Counted from the first letter of the stretch, positions 42,347 through 51,937 are shown. The stretch is 64,000 bases of DNA from Lachnospiraceae bacterium (GCA_024690825.1 JAILOK010000097.1:1-64000); one strand, 5' to 3'. Translations and numbers: made by a program. The notes: a model not told the origin generated them from the letters alone.

Positions 42347-44342
42347 AAGATCATTATTTAATCTTACAGCTGTCATAGTATTTTTGTTCACGATTCTTTA
42401 TTCCTGCCTCGATGCGTTCGCGGCTGAACCGGCAGTAAGGGCGTATGATGAAAGTGATAATGAGATCGTGTTTAATGACAACAATTATGCGCTGAATGCC
42501 GGGAATGCGGTCTTTGTCCTCGACAGGGATGCGCTTCTTCCCGGAGAGATATATGTATACGAGGACGGCGGACTGATAACGGCCGTCCGGGATTATACCT
42601 ACATCATGGAGGCGGGAGAAGACGGAGAACTGAAATTTGTAAATTTCTATATCAGAAAGGGGGATGAGCTTACAAATATAAGCGGCAGTCCCTACTTTGT
42701 TGAGTTTGCGGATTCGATAAAAATCGCGCCGGATGTGGTTTACACGGGAGGAACAGACGGAAATGCGCCTTCCGTTACGGTCGGCACAAGGCCCTGGGTA
42801 CAGACATATCTGTGCGTCGATGACGGAAAACTCAAGACCGAAAAACATATAACCGGGAAGACGGAGGTGCGTTTTGCGGATGACGGGGTTTATAAGGTTT
42901 CCGTCTATACCGAGGACGGACTGGGCAACAGGACTTATTCCAAAAAACTGCCGGAAAAGATCACAGTCGACAAAAAGCCGCCGGTCATCACCTCTCTTGA
43001 AACGGACATTGAAAGCGTGGACGAAGAAGGGCTCATATATGACAAAACCCTGACGCTGTCCGCAAAAGCCTGGGATGAAAGATCGGAGGTTGCGGGGATC
43101 TACTGGGAAGTAGAGGGTGAGACGGTAAAAGCGGACAATCTCAAACTGAAACCTCCCTTTAAGGGAAGTGTCCTTGTTTACGCCCGTGACAGTGCCGGAA
43201 ATGTTTCGGAAAAGACGGAATTTTTCAAATCTCTTACAATCGATGACGAAGCTCCTGCAATTACCGTTTCGCAAAAGGCGGACGGGAAAAGCGGGATCCT
43301 GAAGGTTGGAATAAATGCGCAGGATAAGCTTTCCGGGATGTGGAAGATCGAAACGATGCTTGACGGAAAGCTCCTTTCAAAAAAGACGGGCGCAAAGGAT
43401 GAGATAAGCCTTGATCTTTCCGCGGCTGATTACGGAGAAAAGAAGCTTGTCATCCATGCCTTCGACAGGGCGGGAAATAAGTCGCTGGGAACGGTCATAA
43501 TAAAAAAGAGCGATGTGACGCCTCCGGTCATTGATATCTACGGAGCGTTGGACCGCGGGATCTACGGCAGTGACGTGGACATCACCGTGGATGTAAAGGA
43601 TGACCTTGATACCGAAGTCTCCTACAGCGCAAATATCCTGGTAAGGGATGCTTCGGGGAAGATGATATACAGCAGGACGACAGACTCAAAAAAACTGCGC
43701 ATAACGGAATCCGGGATCGTCACGGTTACTGTCACGGCTGCGGATCAGAGCGGGAACAAGGCATCATCGGCGGTCACATTTCTTGTTGACAGGGATGCGC
43801 CAAAGATAAACGGCCTTGAAAACTACGACGGAAAGATCTTTGAGAAGTTTTTCCTGAAAGAAGAACCGGAAGACATGATAGATGACTTAAGCTGCGTCAC
43901 CTATGATGTATATTTGAACGGTCTTGAATATGACGGAAGGGAAGTGGTGCAGGACGGAAACTACATATTAAAGATAACGGCAACAGATGAATTCGGAAGG
44001 AAAAGCGAAAAAAGGGCCGGTTTTACGATAAAAAAAGATGAAACTGCGGATGTCCCGCATGAAAAGGAGGCCGTTTCCGCAAATGCAGCGGCGCAAACGC
44101 CTGTATTATCAAAAAACGCCGTATCGGGAAATACTGTGAAAAAAAAGAAGGAAGCCTCAAAAAAAACGCTGTCGGAAGATCGGCTTAAGGCCGGCCGGAC
44201 GCCGGAGGGATCCCTGTCAGGGAATGCTCTGTCAGTAAATGCGGTATCCGTTGAGGCTTCTGCAAAGGAAGGGTTTTTGGATCGGATAAGATATGGTATA
44301 TTAAAGCTGTTCGGTTTGAAAAACCGGTTACAGAAAAGCTGA
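42339..44342 (+). CDS. Secreted Ig-like repeat protein
   Basis: 667 residues. Signal peptide (about 1-30, ends DAFAAE), then at least three Ig-like modules bearing the DRAGNKS/DSAGNVS and PPVI motifs (VDKKPPVITSLETD, DDEAPAITVS, DVTPPVIDIYG, DRDAPKINGLE) that belong to bacterial Ig-like/cadherin-related surface domains. A Lys/Ser/Asn-rich tail has short VSGN/VSxN repeats (NAVSGNT, SGNALSVNAVS). No LPXTG or strong membrane helix. It lies behind the kinase by an 8-base overlap, so it is probably its extracellular partner or substrate; this is inference. Confidence 0.82.
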   Translation: MNRRSLFNLTAVIVFLFTILYSCLDAFAAEPAVRAYDESDNEIVFNDNNYALNAGNAVFVLDRDALLPGEIYVYEDGGLITAVRDYTYIMEAGEDGELKFVNFYIRKGDELTNISGSPYFVEFADSIKIAPDVVYTGGTDGNAPSVTVGTRPWVQTYLCVDDGKLKTEKHITGKTEVRFADDGVYKVSVYTEDGLGNRTYSKKLPEKITVDKKPPVITSLETDIESVDEEGLIYDKTLTLSAKAWDERSEVAGIYWEVEGETVKADNLKLKPPFKGSVLVYARDSAGNVSEKTEFFKSLTIDDEAPAITVSQKADGKSGILKVGINAQDKLSGMWKIETMLDGKLLSKKTGAKDEISLDLSAADYGEKKLVIHAFDRAGNKSLGTVIIKKSDVTPPVIDIYGALDRGIYGSDVDITVDVKDDLDTEVSYSANILVRDASGKMIYSRTTDSKKLRITESGIVTVTVTAADQSGNKASSAVTFLVDRDAPKINGLENYDGKIFEKFFLKEEPEDMIDDLSCVTYDVYLNGLEYDGREVVQDGNYILKITATDEFGRKSEKRAGFTIKKDETADVPHEKEAVSANAAAQTPVLSKNAVSGNTVKKKKEASKKTLSEDRLKAGRTPEGSLSGNALSVNAVSVEASAKEGFLDRIRYGILKLFGLKNRLQKS

Positions 44343-44359
44343 CAATGAAAGGAACCGTA

Positions 44360-45418
44360 ATGCACAGAGACAGTACAAAGGTAATTAATATCGGGGATAA
44401 GGTCATAGGCGGAGGAAATCCCATCCTCATACAGTCGATGACGAACACGCCGACCCAGGATGTGGAAAAGACAGTTACCCAGATCCTCGCCCTGGAGGAA
44501 AGAGGCTGTGACATAATAAGATGCACGGTGCCGGATGAAGAGGCGGCATCCGCGATAGCAGAAATAAAGAAAAGGATACACATACCGCTTGTCGCGGATA
44601 TCCATTTCGATCACAGAATGGCCCTAATGGCGATGGAAAACGGAGCAGACAAGATCCGGATCAATCCCGGAAACATCGGAGGAAGGGAAAAACTTACACT
44701 CGTGGTAAAAAAGGCAAAGGAGAGAAACATCCCGATCAGAGTCGGAGTAAACTCCGGATCGCTTGAAAAGGAGATCCTTGAAAAATACGGTTCCGTTACG
44801 GCAGAGGGCATAGTCGAGTCCGCGCTTGACAAGGTAAGGATGATAGAAGAATGTGAGTACGACAACATTGTGATCTCCATCAAATCCTCGGATGTACTCA
44901 TGTGCGTGAAAGCCCATGAACTGATCGCCGGGCAGACCCGCTATCCGCTTCATGTGGGGATCACGGAGTCCGGAACGGTAAAAAGCGGAAATATCAGATC
45001 CTCGGTGGGACTTGGCATCATACTTCATGAGGGGATCGGGGATACCGTAAGGGTAAGTCTTACTGGAGATCCCGCAGAAGAGATCGACAGTGCAAAGCTT
45101 ATACTTAAAACCCTTGGATTAAGGAAGTCAGGCATAGAACTTGTATCCTGTCCGACCTGCGGCAGGACGAAGATCGATCTCATACCGCTTGCAGACAAAG
45201 TCGAGAAGATGATCTCAAAATATGATGATCTTGACATCAAAGTCGCGGTGATGGGCTGCGCGGTAAACGGCCCGGGAGAGGCAAAGGAAGCGGACATCGG
45301 CATCGCGGGCGGTGTCGGGGAGGCCATCCTGTTCTCTAAGGGACAGATAATAAAAAAGATACCTGAGGCCGATATTTTAGGTGCTCTGGAGGAAGAGATA
45401 ATAAAGTTTAACAGTTGA
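44360..45418 (+). CDS. ispG: 4-hydroxy-3-methylbut-2-enyl diphosphate synthase
   Basis: About 352 residues from ATG 44360, with AAAGGA upstream; the track's ATG 44345 has no site. VQIL/ALEERGCDIIRCTVPD, PLVADIHFDHRMAL and KIRINPGNIG are typical, and the three cluster cysteines are in SCPTCGR and MGCAVNGPGEA. It converts MEcPP to HMBPP in the MEP pathway using a 4Fe-4S cluster. It is 17 bases after the Ig protein and thus may be expressed from the kinase promoter. Confidence 0.96.
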   Translation: MHRDSTKVINIGDKVIGGGNPILIQSMTNTPTQDVEKTVTQILALEERGCDIIRCTVPDEEAASAIAEIKKRIHIPLVADIHFDHRMALMAMENGADKIRINPGNIGGREKLTLVVKKAKERNIPIRVGVNSGSLEKEILEKYGSVTAEGIVESALDKVRMIEECEYDNIVISIKSSDVLMCVKAHELIAGQTRYPLHVGITESGTVKSGNIRSSVGLGIILHEGIGDTVRVSLTGDPAEEIDSAKLILKTLGLRKSGIELVSCPTCGRTKIDLIPLADKVEKMISKYDDLDIKVAVMGCAVNGPGEAKEADIGIAGGVGEAILFSKGQIIKKIPEADILGALEEEIIKFNS

Positions 45419-45435
45419 AACAGCGGGGGAAAAGT

Positions 45436-45468
45436 CTTATACTGTTGTATAAGATTTTTCTTTTTTAA
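45436..45468 (+). terminator. Terminator after ispG
   Basis: CTTATAC - TGTT - GTATAAG followed by ATTTTTCTTTTTT; AT-rich but with a strong T-run. It closes the kinase-Ig-ispG unit. Confidence 0.7.
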
Positions 45469-45482
45469 AGGGGCTTGGGGTG

Positions 45483-46193
45483 ATGCTTCGTTTCTGCTGG
45501 GTCATTTTTATTTCGCTGCCTTTTGTTATTTATTATATATGTAAGGCAGAATATGTCTGCAGACACAAGGACATATATTCGGAAAAATACAGGTTCAATG
45601 TGGCAAAGCATATGATAAAGGTCGTCAAGACAAACGCCTTTATCCGCACGAAGGCATACGGACTGGAAAATCTCCCCAAAAAGGGCGGATATGTGATGTA
45701 TCCGAATCATCAGGGCAAATATGATGTCCTCGGGATGCTTGATGAATTTGACAGGCCCGTATCTGTCATGATAGATGAAAAACGCTCAAAGATGCTGCTT
45801 ACCGACCAGTTCATCAAGCTTGTGAACGGAGTGAGGCTTAACAGAGACGATTTCAGGGCACAGGTGGGGGTGTTCAACAGAGTGAGGGAAGGCCTTACAA
45901 AGGGAAAGCGATATATCATCTTCCCGGAAGGCGGATATCACGGAAACAGAAACAGAGTGCTCGATTTTCTGCCGGGCGCGTTCAAATATGCCGTCAAGGC
46001 AAAAAGTCCCATAGTTCCGGTGGCGCTCATCGATTCCTATAAACCGTTTGAGATCCCGTCGCTTAAACCGGTGACGACGCAGGTTCATTTCCTTGAACCT
46101 CTTTATTATGAAGATTACAAGGATATGAATACAAAAGAGATAGCCGAAGCGGTCCGCACCAGGATCGTGGATGCCATAGATGCCTATACCTGA
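45483..46193 (+). CDS. 1-acyl-sn-glycerol-3-phosphate acyltransferase (PlsC family)
   Basis: About 236 residues. One N-terminal membrane helix, then the HX4D catalytic motif in [12 protein letters not shown] and the acyl-phosphate binding motif [13 protein letters not shown]. It adds the second acyl chain in phosphatidic acid synthesis, feeding CdsA. ATG 45483 behind AAAGGGG is used instead of the overlapping GTG 45480. Stands between a terminator and glgC. Confidence 0.9.
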   Translation: MLRFCWVIFISLPFVIYYICKAEYVCRHKDIYSEKYRFNVAKHMIKVVKTNAFIRTKAYGLENLPKKGGYVMYPNHQGKYDVLGMLDEFDRPVSVMIDEKRSKMLLTDQFIKLVNGVRLNRDDFRAQVGVFNRVREGLTKGKRYIIFPEGGYHGNRNRVLDFLPGAFKYAVKAKSPIVPVALIDSYKPFEIPSLKPVTTQVHFLEPLYYEDYKDMNTKEIAEAVRTRIVDAIDAYT

Positions 46194-46270
46194 TCTTTAG
46201 GGTTTTCCCGAAACAGGGAGAAGGATCATATTATAATAAGGAAATAATCAAGGGGAAAGGAGATTTGCGA

Positions 46271-47410
46271 ATGAAACAAAACAGTATGCTTGCCATGGTG
46301 CTTGCAGGCGGAAGAGGCAGCAGGCTCAAGGATCTGACCAACAAGGTGGCAAAGCCGGCAGTGTCCTTCGGAGGAAAATACCGTATCATTGATTTTCCTT
46401 TAAGCAACTGCGCAAACAGCGGTATCGACATAGTGGGGGTGTTGACCCAGTATGAATCGGTCTTATTAAACAGCTATGCGGCAGCGGGCCGTATCTGGGG
46501 ACTTGACAGCAAGGATTCCGGCGTATTCATTCTGCCGCCCCGTGAGAAAGCGGATGCAAACCTTGATGTATACAGGGGAACAGCCGACGCGATCTCGCAG
46601 AATATCGATTTCATCGACACCTACAATCCCGAATATCTCCTCATCCTTTCGGGCGACCACATCTACAAGATGAACTATTCAAAGATGCTCGCCTTCCATA
46701 AGGAGCACAAGGCAGATGCCACGATAGCGGTCATAGGAGTGCCCAAAAAAGAGGCAAGCCGTTTCGGCATCATGGCGACCAACGAGGACGACAGGATAGT
46801 GGAATTCCAGGAAAAGCCAAAGGCTCCGAAGAGCAATCTGGCATCCATGGGAATCTACATATTTAACTGGAAGCTCCTTCGCAAGCTTCTCCTTGCCGAC
46901 ATGAAAAACAATGATTCCCATCATGATTTCGGAAAAGACATAATCCCGACACTCTTAAACGACGGAAGGCTCATCTATGCCTACAGGTTTAAGGGCTACT
47001 GGAAGGATGTGGGAACCATAGATTCGCTCTGGGAAGCCAATATGGACCTGCTTGAAAAGAGCAATGAGCTCGATCTTTCCGATCCCTCATGGAAGATATA
47101 TACGGAGGATGCCACGGAGCTGCCCCAGTACATAGGGTGCGATGCCGTGGTCAAAAATTCCTACATCACACAGGGATGCATCGTCGAAGGAAAGGTGGAA
47201 AACAGCGTTCTGTTCACCGGAACCGAGGTCGGAAAGGACGCAGTGGTGAAGGATGCCGTGCTGATGCCGTCATCCATAGTTGAGGACGGCGCAAAGGTCA
47301 CAAGAGCCCTTGTGGCAAACGGAGTGAAGATAGGAAAGGGCGCAGTCGTCGGAAATGCTAAAAGCGAAGAGATCCTCCTTGTAGCAGAGGATGTAGAGGG
47401 GGTGAAGTGA
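46271..47410 (+). CDS. glgC: Glucose-1-phosphate adenylyltransferase, catalytic subunit
   Basis: 379 residues from ATG 46271; AAAGGAG is correctly spaced for it and not for the TTG 46265. [22 protein letters not shown] nucleotide loop, [22 protein letters not shown] and EFQEKPK are present, followed by a C-terminal left-handed beta-helix. It makes ADP-glucose for glycogen. The two-subunit arrangement glgC-glgD is typical of Firmicutes. Confidence 0.97.
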   Translation: MKQNSMLAMVLAGGRGSRLKDLTNKVAKPAVSFGGKYRIIDFPLSNCANSGIDIVGVLTQYESVLLNSYAAAGRIWGLDSKDSGVFILPPREKADANLDVYRGTADAISQNIDFIDTYNPEYLLILSGDHIYKMNYSKMLAFHKEHKADATIAVIGVPKKEASRFGIMATNEDDRIVEFQEKPKAPKSNLASMGIYIFNWKLLRKLLLADMKNNDSHHDFGKDIIPTLLNDGRLIYAYRFKGYWKDVGTIDSLWEANMDLLEKSNELDLSDPSWKIYTEDATELPQYIGCDAVVKNSYITQGCIVEGKVENSVLFTGTEVGKDAVVKDAVLMPSSIVEDGAKVTRALVANGVKIGKGAVVGNAKSEEILLVAEDVEGVK

Positions 47411-47411
47411 T

Positions 47412-48527
47412 ATGGCAAAAGCATATGGTATAGTTACGATGGCGGGAGCGCACATCAATATAGAAGGAATGATGGATTTCAGGCCGGTCAGCGCTTTCTC
47501 GTTTTTGGGACGTTATCGCATCATAGATTTCCCGGTATCGTCCTTAAGCAACAGCGACATAGAAAACATCCATGTGTATGTGAGCCAGAACCCGAGGTCT
47601 CTTGCCGAACACTTAGGTTCCGGGCGTATCTACAACATAAACTCAAAGCGCGGGACGCTGCAGCTTCTGTTTAATCAGGACAGCCGCGTGAATGATATCT
47701 ATAATACGGACATCCAGGCATATTATGATAATATGGACGTTATCAGCCGGATGCAACAGCAGTATGTCATCATCACGCCGGGACACATGATATTCAAACA
47801 GGATTACAAAAGACTCCTCGAGGACCATGTGGCATCCGGAGCGGACATTACCGTGCTCTATCACAAGGTGAATAATGCCAAGACGGAATTCCGCAACTGC
47901 ACCGTCGTGAACCTGAACCGTCAGAAGGGCGTAAAGTCCATAGAAAAGAACGAGGGCAATGTGGATGAAAAGAACATTTTCATGGAAACCTATGTCATGA
48001 AGAACGATCTTTTCATGGAGCTGATAAACAAATCAAAGAGAACATCCTCGATCTTAAGGCTGGTGGATATCATAAACATCGCAAACGAAGAGCTTGATAT
48101 CAGAGGTATCCAGCACAAGGGATATTTCAGCGTGGTAACGGATTTTAAGAGCTATTTTGACAGCAACCTGGCTCTCCTTGACCGCAATGCCCAAAAGGAG
48201 CTTTTCTCCGACGACTGGCCGATCTATACGCAGACCACCGACGCCTGCCCCGTGCACTACTTTGACGGGTCATCCGTTAAAAACTCAATGGTGGCAAACG
48301 GCTGCCGCATCGAGGGAACGATAGAAAACAGCGTTGTGGGCAGAAATGTTGAGATCGGCAGCAAGGTCGTGATCAGAAACTGCATCATCATGAGCCACGC
48401 AAAGATCGATGACAATGTGTGTCTTGAGAATCAGGTCGTGGACAAATATGCGCACATCACAAGCGACAAGACTATAGTGACCACCCCGGACAAACCGGGA
48501 TATATCAGAAGAAACGACATTCTTTAG
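47412..48527 (+). CDS. glgD: Glucose-1-phosphate adenylyltransferase-like regulatory subunit
   Basis: 371 residues homologous to GlgC throughout (RYRIIDFPVSSLSNS, ITPGHMIFKQDY, C-terminal beta-helix GCRIEGTIENSVVG) but with the catalytic GGxGxRL loop degenerated to AGAHINIEGMMD, as expected for GlgD, which stimulates GlgC without being an efficient enzyme itself. It starts one base after the glgC stop, so the subunits are co-translated. Confidence 0.95.
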   Translation: MAKAYGIVTMAGAHINIEGMMDFRPVSAFSFLGRYRIIDFPVSSLSNSDIENIHVYVSQNPRSLAEHLGSGRIYNINSKRGTLQLLFNQDSRVNDIYNTDIQAYYDNMDVISRMQQQYVIITPGHMIFKQDYKRLLEDHVASGADITVLYHKVNNAKTEFRNCTVVNLNRQKGVKSIEKNEGNVDEKNIFMETYVMKNDLFMELINKSKRTSSILRLVDIINIANEELDIRGIQHKGYFSVVTDFKSYFDSNLALLDRNAQKELFSDDWPIYTQTTDACPVHYFDGSSVKNSMVANGCRIEGTIENSVVGRNVEIGSKVVIRNCIIMSHAKIDDNVCLENQVVDKYAHITSDKTIVTTPDKPGYIRRNDIL

Positions 48528-48539
48528 GAGGAAAAAACA

Positions 48540-49523
48540 GTGTTTGGTTTTGGAGCCATGATACAAAAGCTCAAAAAGGATCCGAAGACCATAGTCTTCA
48601 CGGAGGGAGCGGATCCCCGGATCCTTGAGGCGGCAAGCCGGCTGCTTGCGAGCAGCTTCTTAAAGCCGGTACTGCTCGGCGATCCCGACGAGATCTACCT
48701 GGCGGCCGAGGAAGCGGGCTTTAACATCAGGGGAGCCGAGATCGTAGATCCGAAAAGCTACGACAGGTTCAGGGAGATGGCCGAAAATTTCTACGAGCTT
48801 CGCAAAAATAAGGGAATGACCTATGAAATGGCTGAAAAGACCATATCACAGACCAACTATTTCGGCACGATGTTAGTCAAAATGGGTGTTGCGGACTGCC
48901 TTTTGGGCGGAGCCACCTATTCGACTGCAGACACCGTGCGTCCTGCTCTTCAGATAATAAAGACGAAGCCGGGCAATAACATAGTTTCATCATGCTTTAT
49001 CCTTGTCAGGCCTTCCGCGACCGGTGAGAACGAGGTGCTGGCCATGGCTGACTGCGCCATAAACATCAAACCCTCGGAAGACGATCTGGTGGAGATCTGC
49101 AAAGAGACCGTGGAATGCGGCAGACTCTTCGGCATCGATCCGAAGGTAGCCTTTTTAAGCTACTCGACCTTCGGATCCGGCAAGGGGGATGACCTTGACA
49201 AGATGAAAAATGCCGCCGAAAAGGCACGCGCGGTCTGTCCGGGCGTACTTATCGACGGTGAACTGCAGTTTGACGCTGCGGTCTCGCCCAGGGTCGCCAA
49301 ACAGAAAAGTCCGGATTCGCCCGTGGCGGGATACGCGAATGTATTCATCTTCCCGGATATCAATTCCGGGAACATCGGCTATAAGATAGCCCAGAGACTC
49401 GGCAATTTCGAAGCCTACGGCCCCATCCTGCTCGGACTTAACGCGCAGGTAAACGACCTGTCCAGGGGCTGCAATGCGCTGGAAGTGTATTCGATGGCGA
49501 TAATAACAGCAGCATTATCATAA
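48540..49523 (+). CDS. pta: Phosphate acetyltransferase
   Basis: 327 residues, full length for the short (domain III only) Pta. Start is GTG 48540, fixed by TTAGGAGG. VFTEGADPRILEAASRL, MLVKMGVADCLLGGATYSTADTVRPALQ and SFILV... NINPGNIGYKIAQRLG-like C-terminal motifs are present. Transfers acetyl groups between CoA and phosphate for acetate/ATP formation. The usual partner ackA does not follow; a terminator does. Confidence 0.95.
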   Translation: MFGFGAMIQKLKKDPKTIVFTEGADPRILEAASRLLASSFLKPVLLGDPDEIYLAAEEAGFNIRGAEIVDPKSYDRFREMAENFYELRKNKGMTYEMAEKTISQTNYFGTMLVKMGVADCLLGGATYSTADTVRPALQIIKTKPGNNIVSSCFILVRPSATGENEVLAMADCAINIKPSEDDLVEICKETVECGRLFGIDPKVAFLSYSTFGSGKGDDLDKMKNAAEKARAVCPGVLIDGELQFDAAVSPRVAKQKSPDSPVAGYANVFIFPDINSGNIGYKIAQRLGNFEAYGPILLGLNAQVNDLSRGCNALEVYSMAIITAALS

Positions 49524-49530
49524 TAAGATC

Positions 49531-49579
49531 CGGGGTTATTTTAATCTTTTTAAAAATTTTTTATTACAACCCCGTTTTT
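49531..49579 (+). terminator. Large-loop terminator after pta
   Basis: CGGGGTT (49532-49538) pairs with AACCCCG (49568-49574), enclosing about 29 mostly A/T bases, and is followed by TTTTT. It overlaps the leader of the sigma factor gene. Confidence 0.6.
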
Positions 49580-49619
49580 GGAGGAGACCGTTTCGAATGA
49601 TGTAACGGTCGGAAGGTTC

Positions 49620-50417
49620 ATGGCTGACAAAGAGAACGATGTATATAAGGAAAAAAGAAGAGCCGACTCTGCCAGAGCAGTTGAAGCAAAGAACGATCCG
49701 GCAGGAAAGGATGCGTTTCTTGCGGAGGAACAGGTCCACATACTGAAGCTTGCGTCGGTGATACTGAAAAAAGGCATTACGATGAGTGATGACGAGTATT
49801 CGGTAGCGCTGATAGCGACATCTGAGGCGATAGATACCTACGACCCCGAAAAGAACAGCGATTTCTGGTCATATGCCGCTCTGGTCATCAGAAACAGGCT
49901 GGCGGACCTCTACAGGAGAGAATCGAGATCCCTTGAGTTTTCGGTTTCGCCCCATGCATTTGAGGGAAATACCGATGCGGACGATCCGGAATTCGGAATA
50001 TCCGTTGAGATCAAGGAAAAGATCACGGTAAGGAGCCTTGGCGTAAATACGGCGCTTGCCGATGAGATGAAGGCACTCGGGGATGAACTTAAGGCCTTCG
50101 GCATATCGTTTTCGGATCTGGTATCCTGCAGTCCGAAATCAAAAAAGACAAAGGCCGGCTGCGCGGATGTGATAAAACTGATATTTCTTCCGCCGCCGCT
50201 CTACGAGACGGTAAAGCGCACAGGAAAGCTTCCGGCAGCCGAGATAAGACAGAGAGGCAAGGCGGACAAAAAACTTATGGAAAGGCACAGGAAATACCTG
50301 ATAGCCGCCACGGTGATACTGTCGGGAGATTATCCCAGGCTTGCCGAATACTTAAAGGATTTAAAGCCCTATGTGGCAAATATAATAAATTTCGAAGAAA
50401 GGAGGATTGGATCGTGA
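49620..50417 (+). CDS. RNA polymerase sigma factor of the SigI type
   Basis: About 265 residues from ATG 49620 (GGAAGG five bases before it); the track uses TTG 49578. The core DDEYSVALIATSEAIDTYDPEKNSDFWSYAALVIRNRLADLYRRESRS closely follows SigI sigma-2 sequences, and the C-terminal part has the helix-turn-helix-like DLKAFGISFSDLV and RHRKYLIAATVILSGDYPRLAEYLKD of the SigI family. The next gene, overlapping by four bases, encodes a RsgI-like anti-sigma factor, which confirms the assignment. In relatives SigI answers heat or polysaccharide signals. Confidence 0.88.
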   Translation: MADKENDVYKEKRRADSARAVEAKNDPAGKDAFLAEEQVHILKLASVILKKGITMSDDEYSVALIATSEAIDTYDPEKNSDFWSYAALVIRNRLADLYRRESRSLEFSVSPHAFEGNTDADDPEFGISVEIKEKITVRSLGVNTALADEMKALGDELKAFGISFSDLVSCSPKSKKTKAGCADVIKLIFLPPPLYETVKRTGKLPAAEIRQRGKADKKLMERHRKYLIAATVILSGDYPRLAEYLKDLKPYVANIINFEERRIGS

Positions 50418-51667
50418 AAGCAGCAGTAATGAGCATCGAAGGAAATAAAGCCTGCATCATCAACGACGAAGGCATCATAAGCTACATTGACGACAAGGGC
50501 TACTCTGTCGGGGAAGAACTTGAGATCGAAGTCAAGGCGCAGCCTGTTTCCGAAAAGATCATGGTCTTTGCAAAAAAGAACATGCCGGTCATCGCTGCGG
50601 CTGCCGCGTTTGTGATCATGCTTTCGGGCGGTGTGGGCTATGCCAACTGCCATACATACAGCACGGTCACGCTCGATATCAATCCCTCATTGAGATATTC
50701 GCTGAATCTGTTTGACAAGGTCATAGATGTAGACGCGTATAATAACGACGGAGAAGAGATAGTTTCAAAGATAGAAAAGAATGCAAAAGGAAAGAATCTT
50801 GACAATGTTGTTTCGCTTACCCTTGATGAGCTTGACAGGACGGGATATGTCAGAGAGGACACATCGATAGTCGTTACGCTCGGCAGCAGGGTCGACAGCG
50901 AGGACAAACTTGAAAACGAGGTCGTGGACAGTGTTTCAAAGTGGAACGATGTGAAGGTTTCTGAAGGAGAAGCAAAGAGCATCAATGTTGAAACGGTGAG
51001 GGTAACGCCGCAGATGGCTGACATGGCAATTGAAAAGGGTGTCAGCCCGGGCAAGATATATATTGTTGGCAAGCTGAAGGAACAGGTGCTTGAGGATGCC
51101 GAGTTCGACGAGGACGAGTGGCTTACGAAGTCAGTGAATGAGATCACGGAAGCAAAGAATACCGTGTCTGATCAGTCACAGAAGGCTTCGGCAGTCAGCG
51201 CGGACAAGCCGGCAGAAAAGCAGACGAAGGCAGCTGAAGAAACTTCGGCGGGGTCAACGGGAAGTGAGAATTCGGAAAATCCTGAAGCTTCTTCGGAACC
51301 CAAAAAGAAGAGTTCAAAGAAGAAGGACAAGGACAAAAAGAAAACTGCTTCCGGTAATGAATCTTTGTCAGACGACGAAGTTGGTGAGACGGTTTCCGGC
51401 GACGGCACGGGAGGAGCTGCAGTGTCGGAAAACCAGGCAGTAATATCGGAAAATATCATTCCGGAAGAGCTGATACCGTTGATCCAACCCACAGTATCGT
51501 CTCAGCCCGAACCGGAATCGACGGCGGTTCCCGAACAAACCGAGACCGGAATCTCGGATGACGTAGAAGTGCCGCTTATGGACCAGTCCGGTCCGACCAG
51601 CTCGTACCTGGACGGATCAGTGATTCAGGATACGACGTGTGATAGTATCCCAGGGGAAAGTGAGTGA
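50414..51667 (+). CDS. RsgI-like membrane anti-sigma factor
   Basis: 417 residues, GTG start. Cytoplasmic anti-SigI domain at 1-50 (AVMSIEGNKACIINDEGIISYI), one membrane helix (about 60-75, VIAAAAAFVIMLSGG), then the conserved outer RsgI domain (TVTLDINPSLRYSLNLFDKVIDVDAYNNDGEEIV, about 85-120; DMAIEKGVSPGKIYIV about 205). The last 160 residues are disordered, rich in Lys/Ser/Glu, with VSGN/VSGD/VSEN/ISEN short repeats and no carbohydrate-binding module, unlike the cellulosomal RsgIs of Clostridium thermocellum. Released when a site-2 protease or regulated cleavage acts in the known systems. GTGA overlap with the sigma gene. Confidence 0.88.
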   Translation: MKAAVMSIEGNKACIINDEGIISYIDDKGYSVGEELEIEVKAQPVSEKIMVFAKKNMPVIAAAAAFVIMLSGGVGYANCHTYSTVTLDINPSLRYSLNLFDKVIDVDAYNNDGEEIVSKIEKNAKGKNLDNVVSLTLDELDRTGYVREDTSIVVTLGSRVDSEDKLENEVVDSVSKWNDVKVSEGEAKSINVETVRVTPQMADMAIEKGVSPGKIYIVGKLKEQVLEDAEFDEDEWLTKSVNEITEAKNTVSDQSQKASAVSADKPAEKQTKAAEETSAGSTGSENSENPEASSEPKKKSSKKKDKDKKKTASGNESLSDDEVGETVSGDGTGGAAVSENQAVISENIIPEELIPLIQPTVSSQPEPESTAVPEQTETGISDDVEVPLMDQSGPTSSYLDGSVIQDTTCDSIPGESE

Positions 51668-51865
51668 CCGCTGAAACCATCTGAAGAGAGCACCGGCGGA
51701 AACAGGTGCATGATGAAAAAATTGAACAACCCGTTATACGCACGATGACGATATGATCCTCCTCCCACGGCTTTTTAAGTAATATGATCATATATACATC
51801 GAAAGCCGGATGAATCGTATTGTCAGGTGCGTAAAGGGTTTGTCAAAAGGATGCGAAGCATCACG

Positions 51866-51897
51866 CGGACTCCGGATGACCCGGGGTCTTTTATTTT
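51866..51897 (+). terminator. Terminator of the sigma/anti-sigma operon
   Basis: GACTCCGG - ATGAC - CCGGGGTC followed by TTTTATTTT, about 200 bases after the RsgI stop. The 200 bases between contain no recognisable gene; a GATGC/GCATC hairpin lies just before. Confidence 0.8.
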
Positions 51898-51908
51898 GAA
51901 AAAACATC

Positions 51909-51937
51909 TTGAAAATATGACCGGTATCTGTTAAAAT
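51909..51937 (+). promoter_or_regulatory. Promoter of tRNA-Glu
   Basis: TTGAAA, 17 bases, TAAAAT, 23 bases before the mature tRNA. Confidence 0.75.

Noticed and set aside
42354-43274. 306-residue minus-strand ORF opposite the Ig-like gene
   Set aside because: No start signal and composition typical of an antisense shadow; plus-strand protein has clear domains and signal peptide.
51668-51865. Search for a gene or CRISPR after the RsgI-like gene
   Set aside because: No frame with a ribosome site and no regular repeat spacing; only short hairpins.
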